NCBI GenBank assembly: GCA_022447925.1
Contig: JAKUTS010000003.1
Span: 1-64,000 of the forward strand
Source of the DNA: SAR202 cluster bacterium
GTDB taxonomy: Bacteria; Chloroflexota; Dehalococcoidia; Lucifugimonadales; UBA2962
Direction: 5' to 3'
DNA: 64,000 nucleotides
Shown here one piece after another: positions 9,709 through 20,146 of this stretch. A program made the translations under genes and the position numbers. The first letter of the stretch is position 1; each line of letters starts with the position of its first letter. Below the pieces are notes generated by a model that saw only the letters and a program-made list of their open reading frames with translations, was not told where the DNA came from and ran no database searches.

Positions 9709-10290
9709 TTATGTCGAATCTTCAATCATTTTTGCAAACAGCAAATGCATTCTAGAGTCACTGGTTAATTCAGGGTGAAAAGCAGTTGCCAAAAGATTTT
9801 TTTGGCGTACCGCAACTGCATTTCCATTATCTAGCTTAGACAGCACTTCCACTTGCTTGCCAACTTTGGTAACTATTGGAGCTCTTATAAATACCGCTCT
9901 GAAAGGCCCATCGTCAATGCCAGATACACTTATATCAGCTTCGAAGCTGTCTACTTGTCTACCAAAAGCATTACGAGTTACTACTATATCCATTAGTTGC
10001 AGAGGATCGGGTCTTTTATCTGTTAATTCAGATGCCATTACGATCATGCCGGCGCATGTTCCCCAAATAGGGAACCCTTTACTAGATTTAGCCTTTAATG
10101 AATCCCGAAATTTATATATGTCAATTAATTGAACTATAGTCGTGCTTTCACCGCCTGGAATTATCAAGCCATCGACAGATTCAAGTTCTTCGGGAAGTCG
10201 TATCTCAACAGACTCCAACCCTACTCTTTCTAGGGCGTGAGAGTGTTCTATAAAGTCACCTTGAACAGCAAGTACTCCTACTCGAACCAT
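9709..10290 (-). CDS. pdxT: Pyridoxal 5'-phosphate synthase glutaminase subunit
   Basis: VGVLAVQGDFIEHSHAL, GLIIPGGESTT, GTCAGMIVMA, ATAFHPELT. Confidence 0.97.
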   Translation of the reverse strand: MVRVGVLAVQGDFIEHSHALERVGLESVEIRLPEELESVDGLIIPGGESTTIVQLIDIYKFRDSLKAKSSKGFPIWGTCAGMIVMASELTDKRPDPLQLMDIVVTRNAFGRQVDSFEADISVSGIDDGPFRAVFIRAPIVTKVGKQVEVLSKLDNGNAVAVRQKNLLATAFHPELTSDSRMHLLFAKMIEDST

Positions 10291-10319
10291 ATTAGTATCT
10301 TGTTGCCTTGTTTATATTG

Positions 10320-11237
10320 CTACCATCCTCGAGTAGCAAGTTGCTCTTCAACAGGCATAGTTCTGACATCCAATCCTCTCATGGCGTCTCCTAATCCAGT
10401 TGACACTTCAGCAATTATGTCTGGGTCTTCATAGTGTGTTGTTGCTTTCACGATAGCATTAGCCATTAGTTGGGGATTATTTGATTTAAAAATACCGGAC
10501 CCAACGAAAACCCCTTCCACGCCAATCTGCATCATCAGTGCGGCGTCTGAGGGCGTTGCTATTCCTCCAGCTGCAAAATTTACGACTGGTAATTTACCGG
10601 TTTCATGGATTTCAGCAACTAGTTCATATGGAGCCTGCAAATCTCTGGCTGTGGCCATCAATTCGGTACTGTCCATATGCTGTATTCTTTTGATTTCCCC
10701 AAGAACTGATCTGGCATGTCTAACAGCTTCAACCACGTTACCTGTACCAGCTTCTCCTTTGGTTCTTATCATTGCTGCTCCTTCACCGATCCTTCGCAAT
10801 GCTTCACCCAGGTTGCGACATCCACAGACAAACGGCACCTTGAAATCATGTTTGTTTATATGGTTGTTTTCGTCGGCAGGCGTTAGGACCTCCGATTCAT
10901 CAACATAGTCTACCCCTAATGCTTCTAATGTTTGGGCTTCAACGAAATGACCTATTCTGGCTTTCGCCATAACTGGAATCGTTACTGCATCAATAATCCC
11001 TTTTATCATAGTGGGATCCGACATACGAGCTACTCCTCCAGCAGTCCTAATGTCTGAGGGTACTCTTTCTAAAGCCATTACCGCACAAGCACCCGCATCC
11101 TCAGCAATTTTTGCTTGATCAGGTGTCACTACATCCATAATGACTCCACCCTTGAGCATTTGAGCTAGCCCAGATTTAACCCGCCATGTAGCGGTTTCTG
11201 TAGCATCTTGCTTTTTTGATTTCGTTTCAGTTGCCAT
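10320..11237 (-). CDS. pdxS: Pyridoxal 5'-phosphate synthase lyase subunit
   Basis: [44 protein letters not shown]. Confidence 0.98.
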   Translation of the reverse strand: MATETKSKKQDATETATWRVKSGLAQMLKGGVIMDVVTPDQAKIAEDAGACAVMALERVPSDIRTAGGVARMSDPTMIKGIIDAVTIPVMAKARIGHFVEAQTLEALGVDYVDESEVLTPADENNHINKHDFKVPFVCGCRNLGEALRRIGEGAAMIRTKGEAGTGNVVEAVRHARSVLGEIKRIQHMDSTELMATARDLQAPYELVAEIHETGKLPVVNFAAGGIATPSDAALMMQIGVEGVFVGSGIFKSNNPQLMANAIVKATTHYEDPDIIAEVSTGLGDAMRGLDVRTMPVEEQLATRGW

Positions 11238-11305
11238 ATTGTTCTCCTCTTGCTATACACATATTAATAACAGAACATAAAAATATTTTAAGTACTTAGC
11301 AGGCT

Positions 11306-11335
11306 ATTATAAACATTGTTATTATTTATAAGCAA
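11306..11335 (-). promoter_or_regulatory. Putative sigma70-type promoter for pdxST
   Basis: Minus strand TTGCTT-N18-TATAAT upstream of pdxS, which has an AGAGGAGAAC Shine-Dalgarno. Confidence 0.4.
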
Positions 11336-11362
11336 TTTTACTTAGCTGTTTAGGTTTTTATG

Positions 11363-12376
11363 TTAAAAACCAAGTTTAGCAATATAGTTTGCTAAGTCCG
11401 ATGTTCTGCAGCTGTATCCCCACTCATTATCATACCATCCCACGACCTTTACTAGGCTTCCATCCATTGACATTGTCGATGGACCATCGATTATTGTGCT
11501 GTGGGTATTTTGTTTAAAGTCACTGCTTACTAATGGTTCATCGGTATATTCCAAAATTCCTTTAAGATTTGATTCGGCTGATTTTTTATACGCGTTATTT
11601 ATGTCATCTACTGAAGCAGATTTATTTAGAACTACGGTGAAATCGGTTACTGATACAGTGGATGTTGGTACCCTGTAAGCCATTCCATGTATTTTGCCAT
11701 TCAGATGTGGCAGCACCAACCCAACAGCTTTAGCAGCACCAGTTGAGGTAGGTATAATGTTCATAGCAGCAGCACGAGCCCTTCGTAAATCCGAAGCAAC
11801 CTGATCTAAGACTTTTTGATCATTAGTATAAGAGTGTATAGTACTCATCAAGCCATGGTTTATGCCGAATTCATCGTCAAGGATTTTAGCCATAGGGGCG
11901 ATACAATTTGTTGTACAGGAAGCGTTTGATAAAACATTATGTTTATCCGGCTGGTATTGATTTTCGTTGACACCCATCACCATAGTAATGTCTTCGCCTT
12001 TAGCTGGGGCTGATATTATTACCTTTTTTGCTCCGCCCTTTAGATGCCCGGAAGCTTTATCACCACTAGTGAAGAATCCGGTTGATTCGATAACTATATC
12101 AACTCCAAGTTTTCCCCAAGGTAAATTGCTTGGGTCTCGCTCAGCGAGAACCGAAATGGGATATCCTCCAACAATTATAGAATTCTCAGTAAACTCGACG
12201 GTTTCCGGAGACACTCCATAGTTAGTGTCATATTTAAACATGTGAGCATTTGTTTTTGTATCAGTCAGATCATTAATTGCCACCACCTCAAGGGTGTTTG
12301 GGTGACGTTCTCTTATGGCTCTTAATACTTGTCTTCCTATTCGTCCGAAACCGTTTATTCCTATTTTTGTGGGCAT
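11363..12376 (-). CDS. gap: Type I glyceraldehyde-3-phosphate dehydrogenase
   Basis: KIGINGFGRIGRQVLR, SNASCTTNCIAPMAK, WYDNEWGYSCR. Confidence 0.98.
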   Translation of the reverse strand: MPTKIGINGFGRIGRQVLRAIRERHPNTLEVVAINDLTDTKTNAHMFKYDTNYGVSPETVEFTENSIIVGGYPISVLAERDPSNLPWGKLGVDIVIESTGFFTSGDKASGHLKGGAKKVIISAPAKGEDITMVMGVNENQYQPDKHNVLSNASCTTNCIAPMAKILDDEFGINHGLMSTIHSYTNDQKVLDQVASDLRRARAAAMNIIPTSTGAAKAVGLVLPHLNGKIHGMAYRVPTSTVSVTDFTVVLNKSASVDDINNAYKKSAESNLKGILEYTDEPLVSSDFKQNTHSTIIDGPSTMSMDGSLVKVVGWYDNEWGYSCRTSDLANYIAKLGF

Positions 12377-12445
12377 TCGCTTGTTTTATTCTCCCTATTA
12401 TCTAAATTTTATTTTTGACTTTACCATAACTCATATCTAATGCGT

Positions 12446-13783
12446 TCAATTGTCGAAAAAATGTTGGTATGCAGAGTTTCCAGCAAAAGATACTTTTTCA
12501 GAAAGCTCAGCTTCAATGTTCAATAATCGATTGTATTTCGCCGTACGTTCGCTTCTAGCTGGCGCTCCCGCTTTTATTTGCCTGGTTCCGGTTCCAATTG
12601 CCAGGTCAGCAATCATAGTGTCTTCGGTCTCAGCAGATCTATGGCTAATAATCGCGCTCCACCCAGCATCTCTTGTTGTTGATATGGCGTCCAGAGTTTC
12701 CGTAAGTGTGCCAATTTGATTTGGTTTGATGAGTACAGCGTTACTAGCATTTGAAACGATACCGTTTTTTATAATAGATGTATTGGTGGCATATAGGTCA
12801 TCGCCGACAATTTGTACTTTGTTTCCTAATTTAGATGTCATGTTCTGCCAGCCGTCCCAGTCTGTTTCGGACATTCCATCTTCAATGCTAATTAATGGAT
12901 ATTGTCCTACCCAATTATCGTATACTTCAATTAGTTTTTCTGAATTTAGAATTGTATCCACACTAGTTAAATCATAGTGATAGTCGGTATTTGCGGGCGC
13001 AGAAGATGTTTGGAGTTCGGTCGCCGCAACATCAATTGCAATATGGCAATGCTTTCCTGGCTCGTAACCAGCTTCCTCAATTGCGTTAAGGATCCATTCT
13101 AAAGCCTGGCGGTTATTTTTTAGACTAGGAGCAAAACCGCCTTCATCCCCCACAATGGTAGTTTTACCTCTTTGTTGAAGGATTCGCTTTAAATTATGAT
13201 ATATTTCAGCCCCAGCTCTTAGTGACTCTTCATAAGTGTTGAATCCACTAGGAATGACCATAAATTCTTGAAAATCTGTAGATTCGTATGCATGTTTTCC
13301 ACCATTAATAATATTAAACATTGGAACCGGAATAATATAGTCTTCATTAGCCTTTGATCCGCTGTACTGGTCGCCTATGTATGAATATAAGCTCTGTTTC
13401 ATACTAATTGCCGATGCTCTTGCAAAAGCAATAGAAACTGGAAGTATTGAGTTTGCACCTAATCTGCTTTTATCTGATGTGCCATCTATGTCAATCATAG
13501 TTTGATCTAATTCTCTTTGGTCCTTATATAAGTTACCAACTAATTGTTCCCTTATTTCTGATTGAATATTTTGTACAGCTTTTAGGACTCCATAACCTCC
13601 ATATCGTTTTTCATCTCCATCTCTGAGTTCAAGCGCTTCGCGTGAGCCAGTACTAGCACCAGATGGTATTGATGCTCTACCCAAAGAGCCGTCCAGCAGT
13701 TGTACATCAGCTTCCACTGTCGGATTCCCTCTTGAGTCTAGGATTTCTCGGGCAGTTATATTTTTGATCTTAGGTTTATTCAA
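12446..13783 (-). CDS. eno: Enolase
   Basis: AREILDSRGNPTVEAD, GDEGGFAP, ISIEDGMSE, KAGAPARSERTAKYN. Confidence 0.98.
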   Translation of the reverse strand: MNKPKIKNITAREILDSRGNPTVEADVQLLDGSLGRASIPSGASTGSREALELRDGDEKRYGGYGVLKAVQNIQSEIREQLVGNLYKDQRELDQTMIDIDGTSDKSRLGANSILPVSIAFARASAISMKQSLYSYIGDQYSGSKANEDYIIPVPMFNIINGGKHAYESTDFQEFMVIPSGFNTYEESLRAGAEIYHNLKRILQQRGKTTIVGDEGGFAPSLKNNRQALEWILNAIEEAGYEPGKHCHIAIDVAATELQTSSAPANTDYHYDLTSVDTILNSEKLIEVYDNWVGQYPLISIEDGMSETDWDGWQNMTSKLGNKVQIVGDDLYATNTSIIKNGIVSNASNAVLIKPNQIGTLTETLDAISTTRDAGWSAIISHRSAETEDTMIADLAIGTGTRQIKAGAPARSERTAKYNRLLNIEAELSEKVSFAGNSAYQHFFDN

Positions 13784-13793
13784 TTTGTTTATC

Positions 13794-14288
13794 TTACTTT
13801 ATAGATTGATTTAACTTATCTCTTTTTACAGCTGCCTGAATTGCTAAATTGACTGCCTCCGATGGCGACTGGGTCACGGTGAATAATTCATTATCTAGGT
13901 TTTCTTGATCAAAATTCCATGTTCTCAATCCAATCACCGGAATATTGTCTCCCAATGCATGCCCGATTTCAGATAATGTTCCATAAGCCCCGCCGACCGC
14001 AATTACTGATAATCCAGTTTTCACAACTATCACATTTCTTGCATACCCTATACCCGTGCAAATTGGTATATCTACAAATTCGTTAGCAGATAGCGGATCA
14101 TTTCCTGGCAGTATACCAATAGTTACACCGCCCGCTTGTTTTGCTCCTTTACACACTGCTGTCATTACACCGCCCAAGCCTCCACATACAATCATAACTC
14201 CATTTTGAGCCAATTCGTATCCGACTTTAGTTGCAAGTTTTACAAGTTCTTGATTTGCTTCTGATGAGCCAATAACTGCAATAATCAT
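13794..14288 (-). CDS. TIGR00725-type LOG-like Rossmann nucleotide-binding protein
   Basis: IIAVIGSSEANQE, VCGGLGGVMTAVCKGAKQAGGVTIGILPG. Confidence 0.8.
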   Translation of the reverse strand: MIIAVIGSSEANQELVKLATKVGYELAQNGVMIVCGGLGGVMTAVCKGAKQAGGVTIGILPGNDPLSANEFVDIPICTGIGYARNVIVVKTGLSVIAVGGAYGTLSEIGHALGDNIPVIGLRTWNFDQENLDNELFTVTQSPSEAVNLAIQAAVKRDKLNQSIK

Positions 14289-14357
14289 TTAATTCTTTAT
14301 AATATATTCGACTGTTAAAGGTCTCATGTCTACCAGTTTAATAAGGTATGTGTTCAG

Positions 14358-15212
14358 ATGTCTGGCAATTTTAGGAAAACAGTTTTCATTACTGGAGCTT
14401 CATCCGGTATTGGAAAAATAGCGTCGTTATATCTTTGTGAGAAAGGTTATAAAGTTATTGGCTCTAGTAGAAAACTAGGTCGATTGGAAGCGCTGGCTAC
14501 AGAAGCTAATAAAACACGGGAACGTTTCTTCCCTATAGAACTCGACATAAATTTAAAAAATGGAGAGCCAGGATGTATAGAAGAAGTTTTACCAACTTTG
14601 ATAGATCAGCATAATTCAATTGATGTTTTAGTTAACAATGCAGGTTATGGTTTATGGGGCCCTCTAGAAAGCATTTCAGTTTCTGAAATGGAAGATCAGT
14701 TCAAAACTAACGTGTTTGCTCCATTTAGATTGTCTAAACTTTTAATTTCTAATATGCGCGAAAGAGGTTATGGGAGAATAATTAATATCAGCTCAGTAGC
14801 CGGTTGGGTAGCGACACCATTCAATGGGGCGTATGCGTCCTCTAAGTTTGCTTTAGAGGCACAAACAGAAGCTCTTAGAATGGAATTATGGCCATTTGGA
14901 GTGACTGTTTCTTCAATTCAGCCGGGCCTTTTTGATACTGATTTCCAAAGTAACATGGTTCAAGGAATGGATGCTGAATCAGAAGAATTGCCTTATAAAA
15001 ATTTAATAAATCGTTATCGTCGTAAGCACAAAAAATGGCGAAAAGTAATACATGACCCTATCAGAATTGCCAAGCTGATTGAACGGATTATTGAGTCTGA
15101 CAGGCCGCGCTTGAGATACCCAATTGGTTTTGAGGCTAGGGCAGGCATATTAGGATCGAAAATCTTTCCAGAACGGATTTATCAGTGGATGATAAGTCGT
15201 ACTTCAATGTAG
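14358..15212 (+). CDS. SDR family oxidoreductase
   Basis: VFITGASSGIGK, NNAGYG, YASSKFALE. Confidence 0.9.
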   Translation: MSGNFRKTVFITGASSGIGKIASLYLCEKGYKVIGSSRKLGRLEALATEANKTRERFFPIELDINLKNGEPGCIEEVLPTLIDQHNSIDVLVNNAGYGLWGPLESISVSEMEDQFKTNVFAPFRLSKLLISNMRERGYGRIINISSVAGWVATPFNGAYASSKFALEAQTEALRMELWPFGVTVSSIQPGLFDTDFQSNMVQGMDAESEELPYKNLINRYRRKHKKWRKVIHDPIRIAKLIERIIESDRPRLRYPIGFEARAGILGSKIFPERIYQWMISRTSM

Positions 15213-15223
15213 AAGTCTCATAA

Positions 15224-15985
15224 TTAATCAATTCCTTTAAAAAATGAGCTCGATCTAAGTTTTCGGTCTATATGATGATTGATATGCAAGTTAAGAATTT
15301 CATTCACCTCTGATATCACCGATTCAGGTATCGTGAATTGCTCTAAACTTTTTATGTCAGCGTTTTCTATATATCTGAGAACTTTTATTGAATTAACGGA
15401 TAAATTTATAAAAGAACCAATTTGTTTATTTGTACAATTTGGGCAAATAGTCCCCCCAGATGTTGCACTATATAGGTGGTCTTGTTGTGTGAGTTCATCT
15501 CTACATTCGACACATGCTTTATACTCAGGAGCTAGACCAGAAATGAAAAGTAAGTTTAGTTGGTAATACGCCAATAGTTTTTCAGCATTATCTTCCTCGG
15601 TTACATTCAGTCTGCTGATTGTCTGGTCAAGCAGGTCATAAATCATTTCATTGCCTGGTCCTTCTGTTGAAAGGTTTAGGGCTAGTTCAGTAATATTTAG
15701 CGCACAGGACAAAATATTTAGGCTATTATTTATTTTAATCGGGGTTTTTAGTATCTCAACTTCGGTTATTACATCCGTATTTTTCCCTATAGCAAGAGAA
15801 ACTCGAACATTATAAAAAAGCTCTAAGTGCCCAGTAAGTTTACTGGTGGAACGACGCACACCTCTTGCGAAACCTTGGACTTGACCGAGATCTCTAGACA
15901 AAAAAGTTATAAACCGGTCTGATTCACCATAGTTGCGGTATTTAAGTACGATAGCTGTAGTTGTGTAAATGCGTGGTTTGGCCAT
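15224..15985 (-). CDS. recO: DNA repair protein RecO
   Basis: YTTTAIVLKYRNYGESDRFITFLSRDLGQVQGFARGVRR and C-x2-C...C-x2-C zinc site. Confidence 0.92.
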   Translation of the reverse strand: MAKPRIYTTTAIVLKYRNYGESDRFITFLSRDLGQVQGFARGVRRSTSKLTGHLELFYNVRVSLAIGKNTDVITEVEILKTPIKINNSLNILSCALNITELALNLSTEGPGNEMIYDLLDQTISRLNVTEEDNAEKLLAYYQLNLLFISGLAPEYKACVECRDELTQQDHLYSATSGGTICPNCTNKQIGSFINLSVNSIKVLRYIENADIKSLEQFTIPESVISEVNEILNLHINHHIDRKLRSSSFFKGID

Positions 15986-16008
15986 TTAGCCGCCTTAAAA
16001 TCAACTTA

Positions 16009-16617
16009 CTAAAACGGTTGTCTGCCTTCCATTGCTCTTGATAAAGTAATCTCATCCGCATACTCTAAATCTCCACCGACTGGTAAGCCTCTAGCAGGCC
16101 TAGTAATCTTCACCGAAAAAGGTTCAAGTAGTCTTTGGATGTACAGAGCAGTCGCTTCTCCTTCAACGTTAGGGTTAGTTGCTATGATTATCTCTTCTAC
16201 TTCAAGCAATTTCATTCTTTTGAGCAAATCATCAATGCGCAAATCATCTGGTCCAATATCATTCATTGGCGATATGGCTCCATGCAACACATGATACGTC
16301 CCTGTATAAGATCTGGTTTTTTCCAGTGCCCGAACATCTAGTGGTTCTTCAACTACACATATCCTAGTCTTATCTCTGGTGGTGTCGGCACATATTTGGC
16401 ATGGATTATTCTCGGTGATATCGAAACATTCAGAGCAAAAGTCTATTTTTTCCTTAACTGCATTGATTGATTCAGCAAGTTTTATAGCATCGTCTTTTGG
16501 CACTCTCACTAGATAATAAGCCAGTCGTTGAGCCGTTTTAGGCCCTATCCCTGGTAGCTTGTGTAATTCTGTAACTAGCCTTTCAATAGGACCGTTATTT
16601 ATATGGTTTGAATTCAA
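16009..16617 (-). CDS. recR: Recombination protein RecR
   Basis: IERLVTELHKLPGIGPKTAQRLAYYLV, CSECFDITENNPCQIC, TRPARGLPVGGDLEYADE. Confidence 0.97.
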   Translation of the reverse strand: MNSNHINNGPIERLVTELHKLPGIGPKTAQRLAYYLVRVPKDDAIKLAESINAVKEKIDFCSECFDITENNPCQICADTTRDKTRICVVEEPLDVRALEKTRSYTGTYHVLHGAISPMNDIGPDDLRIDDLLKRMKLLEVEEIIIATNPNVEGEATALYIQRLLEPFSVKITRPARGLPVGGDLEYADEITLSRAMEGRQPF

Positions 16618-16622
16618 AGTTA

Positions 16623-16925
16623 TTAAGTAATACCTGGAATGTTTAGGCCGCCAGTGACCGCACCCATTCTTGTAGAAGCCATTTCTTGTGCTTTATCCAA
16701 GGCTTCGTTTATAGCCGCTGTTACTAGGTCTTGTAACAATTCAACATCTTCGGAAATGACCTCTGGGTCTATCATTATAGAGTCCAGGCGCATTTTACCC
16801 GTGACCGTAGCTTTAACTGCTCCGCCTCCAGAAGATCCCTCAACCTTTGCCGACTCAAGCTCAGCTTGTATGGTCATCATTTGTTTTTGTAGTTGTTGTG
16901 CTTGTTGTAAAAACTTTTTGTTCAA
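16623..16925 (-). CDS. ybaB: YbaB/EbfC family nucleoid-associated protein
   Basis: QAQQLQKQMMTIQAELESAKVEGSSGGGAVKATVTGK; between dnaX and recR. Confidence 0.93.
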   Translation of the reverse strand: MNKKFLQQAQQLQKQMMTIQAELESAKVEGSSGGGAVKATVTGKMRLDSIMIDPEVISEDVELLQDLVTAAINEALDKAQEMASTRMGAVTGGLNIPGIT

Positions 16926-18598
16926 TTATCTAATTCCCTTTTGGTGCTTTGTTCAATAATCTGAGCCCCCATCGACTGAGCTGCTCGGATTAGTGGGCTG
17001 CTTAAATCATTATTTATTTTATCTTTTCCGGCATTAACATTATCGTTTTCCAGAATCAATTCATACCGCTTGCCCATGATTTTCTCAAATGAATCACTCA
17101 ATACCTTACGGCTTTCAGGGATTGTCAATTCATGTTCCATTCTCTCTCGATGTGAAGGGTGAGAAAATCCTAGAATAATAGAATTATCTTTGAGTTTTTG
17201 ACTAGTGCAGGTGACCAGTAGTGCCTTCAGGTTGAATTTTTGCCCTTTGGTATATCTTAGTGATTCCAAAATAGCCTGCCACCCATTTTCAAGCTTTTCA
17301 TTAGTTTGATTCTTGTTCGGTGAAGCAGAGTTTGTGGTTTCTGGTGTTTTTATTTGATCAGTGTTTACGGGGCTTGACTCACTAACAGTTTTAGGTGGGA
17401 TTGGTTTTGTTAAATTCTCTTTATCTTTTTTCTCTTCAATTTTTTGTTCCTGTCTTTTTCGTTGTACAGGCCCATCATCAGTATTTTGTGACGTATTAGG
17501 CTCATCTAGAGTACTTATATTTTGAATTAATTCCGTTCCAGTTTCCACAATGGCTAACTCAAGGCTAAGAGGGTTGGATGAATCTGGCTTTAGATCAGGA
17601 TTAGTTAATATTTTCAGACAATTTAAGATGGAATCAAGTTCGAAGTTTTGTGATATAGATTCAATTTTCTGATACACGTCCTCACTAAAACTTGAATCCA
17701 ATTTTATATTTGATTTAATCAAAAGGATTGCTCGAAGGTATTTAATTAAGCCCATATGAACATATCGTAAATCAGTCCCAGAATTAGCTGCAGCGTTGAC
17801 AGTTTCTAATGCTTTAGTAATGTTTTTCTCTAGAAGGAATTTGGTTAAGTCTATGTTGATTGTTTCATCGCCAATATCCATCAGATTTCTAACCTTCGCT
17901 TGAGATATTGGGGGATCATCTGAAACAACTGATTGTTCTAATATGTTTATAGCATCTCGCAAAGCCCCACTGGAGAGGTTGGATATTAAGGTTATAGCGT
18001 CAGCTTCAACATCGAATTCCTCAACTTTGCATATTTCCGTCAACCTATCAAAAATTACCTCAGTAGTAATTCTTGCGAAATCATAGCGTTGGCATCTTGA
18101 AAGAATAGTAGGAGGAATCTTGTGAGATTCTGTGGTTGCAAGTATGAATATCACTTTGTCTGGTGGCTCCTCTAGCGTTTTAAGGAGTGCATTAAATGCT
18201 TGATCAGTTAACATGTGGGCTTCATCTATGATATAAACCTTATGGCTCGCTTCGTTAGGTGCATAACGAGCCTTTTCTCTAAGATCTCGTATGTCATCTA
18301 TACCTCTGTTGCTTGCTGCATCTATTTCGATTAAATCTAATGCAAAACCTTCATCAATTGAACTGCAAATTCTGCATGAATTATTCGTGTTACAAGAATC
18401 CTTAGTTTCGCAATTAATAGATTTTGCTAGTATTCGAGCGGTACTCGTTTTACCTGTTCCTCTCGGCCCACAAAATAAATATGCATGAGCTAATCTGTCG
18501 CTTTGTACCGCCCGACTCAAAGTTTGAACGACATGAGGTTGACCGACAATATCGGCAAATTGTTTTGGTCGCCATTTTCGGTATAGAACTTCAGTCAT
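16922..18598 (-). CDS. dnaX: DNA polymerase III subunit gamma/tau
   Basis: VLYRKWRPKQFADIVGQPHVVQTL, FCGPRGTGKTSTARILAK, DEAHMLTDQAFNALLKTLEEPP. Confidence 0.97.
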   Translation of the reverse strand: MTEVLYRKWRPKQFADIVGQPHVVQTLSRAVQSDRLAHAYLFCGPRGTGKTSTARILAKSINCETKDSCNTNNSCRICSSIDEGFALDLIEIDAASNRGIDDIRDLREKARYAPNEASHKVYIIDEAHMLTDQAFNALLKTLEEPPDKVIFILATTESHKIPPTILSRCQRYDFARITTEVIFDRLTEICKVEEFDVEADAITLISNLSSGALRDAINILEQSVVSDDPPISQAKVRNLMDIGDETINIDLTKFLLEKNITKALETVNAAANSGTDLRYVHMGLIKYLRAILLIKSNIKLDSSFSEDVYQKIESISQNFELDSILNCLKILTNPDLKPDSSNPLSLELAIVETGTELIQNISTLDEPNTSQNTDDGPVQRKRQEQKIEEKKDKENLTKPIPPKTVSESSPVNTDQIKTPETTNSASPNKNQTNEKLENGWQAILESLRYTKGQKFNLKALLVTCTSQKLKDNSIILGFSHPSHRERMEHELTIPESRKVLSDSFEKIMGKRYELILENDNVNAGKDKINNDLSSPLIRAAQSMGAQIIEQSTKRELDN

Positions 18599-19113
18599 GC
18601 TAAATAATCAACTTCTATATGAAGGCTTGATTCACCTAACATGGCATATAGAGTTTTCCTATGCAAGTTTTCCATTTCAATTCTTTCATTTTCAGTTTCA
18701 TGATCGTAACCTAAAAGATGTAAAATCCCGTGAGCTAGTAGAAACGCAACTTCGTCAAGAAAGGATATGTTTTTTGTATCGGATTGTCGCTTCGCTTGAT
18801 GGCTACTAATTACTACTTCTCCAATAACCCCAGGTGCGGCATCATTTTCCTCGCCTGAATATAAACTTATATCGACTGGACTTATATTCGAAAAGGATAA
18901 CACGTCTGTCGTTCTATCTATACCCAAATGTCTGAGATTTAGTTCTCTCATCTTTTGATCATTTGTTATAGCAATTTCTATAGATTTGCTTCTAGTTATT
19001 TTCAGATGATTTAGCGCAGAATCTGTGATCTCACTTAGCCAATTTTCCGTCATGCGATCGTCAACAATAACTATGTCTGGGTCTATAAAAACTGCAGTAA
19101 TTCGTTTTTGCAA
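18595..19113 (-). CDS. ybeY: rRNA maturation RNase YbeY
   Basis: LNLRHLGIDRTTDVLSFS and HGILHLLGYDHE. Confidence 0.95.
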   Translation of the reverse strand: MQKRITAVFIDPDIVIVDDRMTENWLSEITDSALNHLKITRSKSIEIAITNDQKMRELNLRHLGIDRTTDVLSFSNISPVDISLYSGEENDAAPGVIGEVVISSHQAKRQSDTKNISFLDEVAFLLAHGILHLLGYDHETENERIEMENLHRKTLYAMLGESSLHIEVDYLA

Positions 19114-19265
19114 TGGGAACCTTTACCATAATAACTGATGTTAATTGGAAGGTTATCATTTTATTGCAAAACTAGATAAAAATTGTTGCAAGTAAAAACG
19201 AATTAAAAACAGAGATGCAGGTTTAATGGAGAGATTTACGTCTGAAAAAATTAGCGGGTAAAAGC

Positions 19266-20144
19266 CTATTCACCCGAATTAACTTTTGGTGATTCTAGAA
19301 ACGCGAATAATTCAGAGTCGGATGGCAAAATAACAGTTGTGTTTTCGTTAAACACTTGTTGATAAGTTTCTAGGCTTCTTTGGAACCTATAAAATTCAGG
19401 GTCCTGCTCTAAAGCTTCAGCGAAAATTCTTATGGCCTCAGCCTCACCTTCACCTCTTAGAACATTAGCATCTCTTTCAGCTTCTGCAGTTATTATTTGT
19501 GCTTGCTTATCAACATTGGATCGTATTTCAAGATCAGCTTTTGCTCCAGCAGCCCTTTCTGCGTCAGCTATACGTTTACGTTCAGCCTGCATTCTTGCAT
19601 ATACTGCCGTCGCTATTTCATTTGGAAAGTCCGCTCTTTTGATACGTATATCAACAGTTTTCATGCCAAATTCATTCAACTTAGGCAAGACATCATATTT
19701 AACTTCCGCCATTATTCCTTCTCGTTTATCACGAATAATGTCAACTTGATCGTCATCAGCGATTTTTTTACGTAATTCAGAAGCTACAAGGTCATTTACT
19801 CTTGTCAGAGACCTCTGTGAATTTTGAAGTGTTTCCCTAAAAAGCAAAGGGTTCGAAATCTTTGCTATAGCGTATGCGTCAATGACGAGACGCTTTTTGT
19901 CAGCTGTTAACAGGGCATCTGGATTAGCATCGAAAAGCACATTACGCTTTTCAAAATATGTAACTGAGTCAACAAATGGAGTTTTTGATCTTATTCCAGG
20001 GCTAACAATTGTTTGTTTGACGCTTCCAAATCTGGTGACAATTGCTAGTTGTGTTTCATCGACGACGAAGAAACTTTGCGGACCTAGGATACCTACTAAG
20101 ATAACCAATATTACAAATATAATTGCTGATCTATTAATACTCAT
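19266..20144 (-). CDS. hflC: HflC-type SPFH protease modulator
   Basis: SFFVVDETQLAIVTRFG, SPGIRSKTPFVDSV, GEGEAEAIRIFAEAL. Confidence 0.92.
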   Translation of the reverse strand: MSINRSAIIFVILVILVGILGPQSFFVVDETQLAIVTRFGSVKQTIVSPGIRSKTPFVDSVTYFEKRNVLFDANPDALLTADKKRLVIDAYAIAKISNPLLFRETLQNSQRSLTRVNDLVASELRKKIADDDQVDIIRDKREGIMAEVKYDVLPKLNEFGMKTVDIRIKRADFPNEIATAVYARMQAERKRIADAERAAGAKADLEIRSNVDKQAQIITAEAERDANVLRGEGEAEAIRIFAEALEQDPEFYRFQRSLETYQQVFNENTTVILPSDSELFAFLESPKVNSGE

Positions 20145-20146
20145 AA

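Noticed and set aside
9272-9778. 168-aa plus-strand ORF
   Set aside because: Antisense to the better-supported 8782-9699 CDS and its same-strand operon neighbours; Ser/Leu/Ile-rich composition typical of antisense frames.
17420-17460. Possible dnaX -1 frameshift slippery run (GAGAAAAAAGAT on minus strand)
   Set aside because: The A-run is not in the A-AAA-AAG phase relative to the dnaX frame and no clear stimulatory stem was seen; full-length tau is open.
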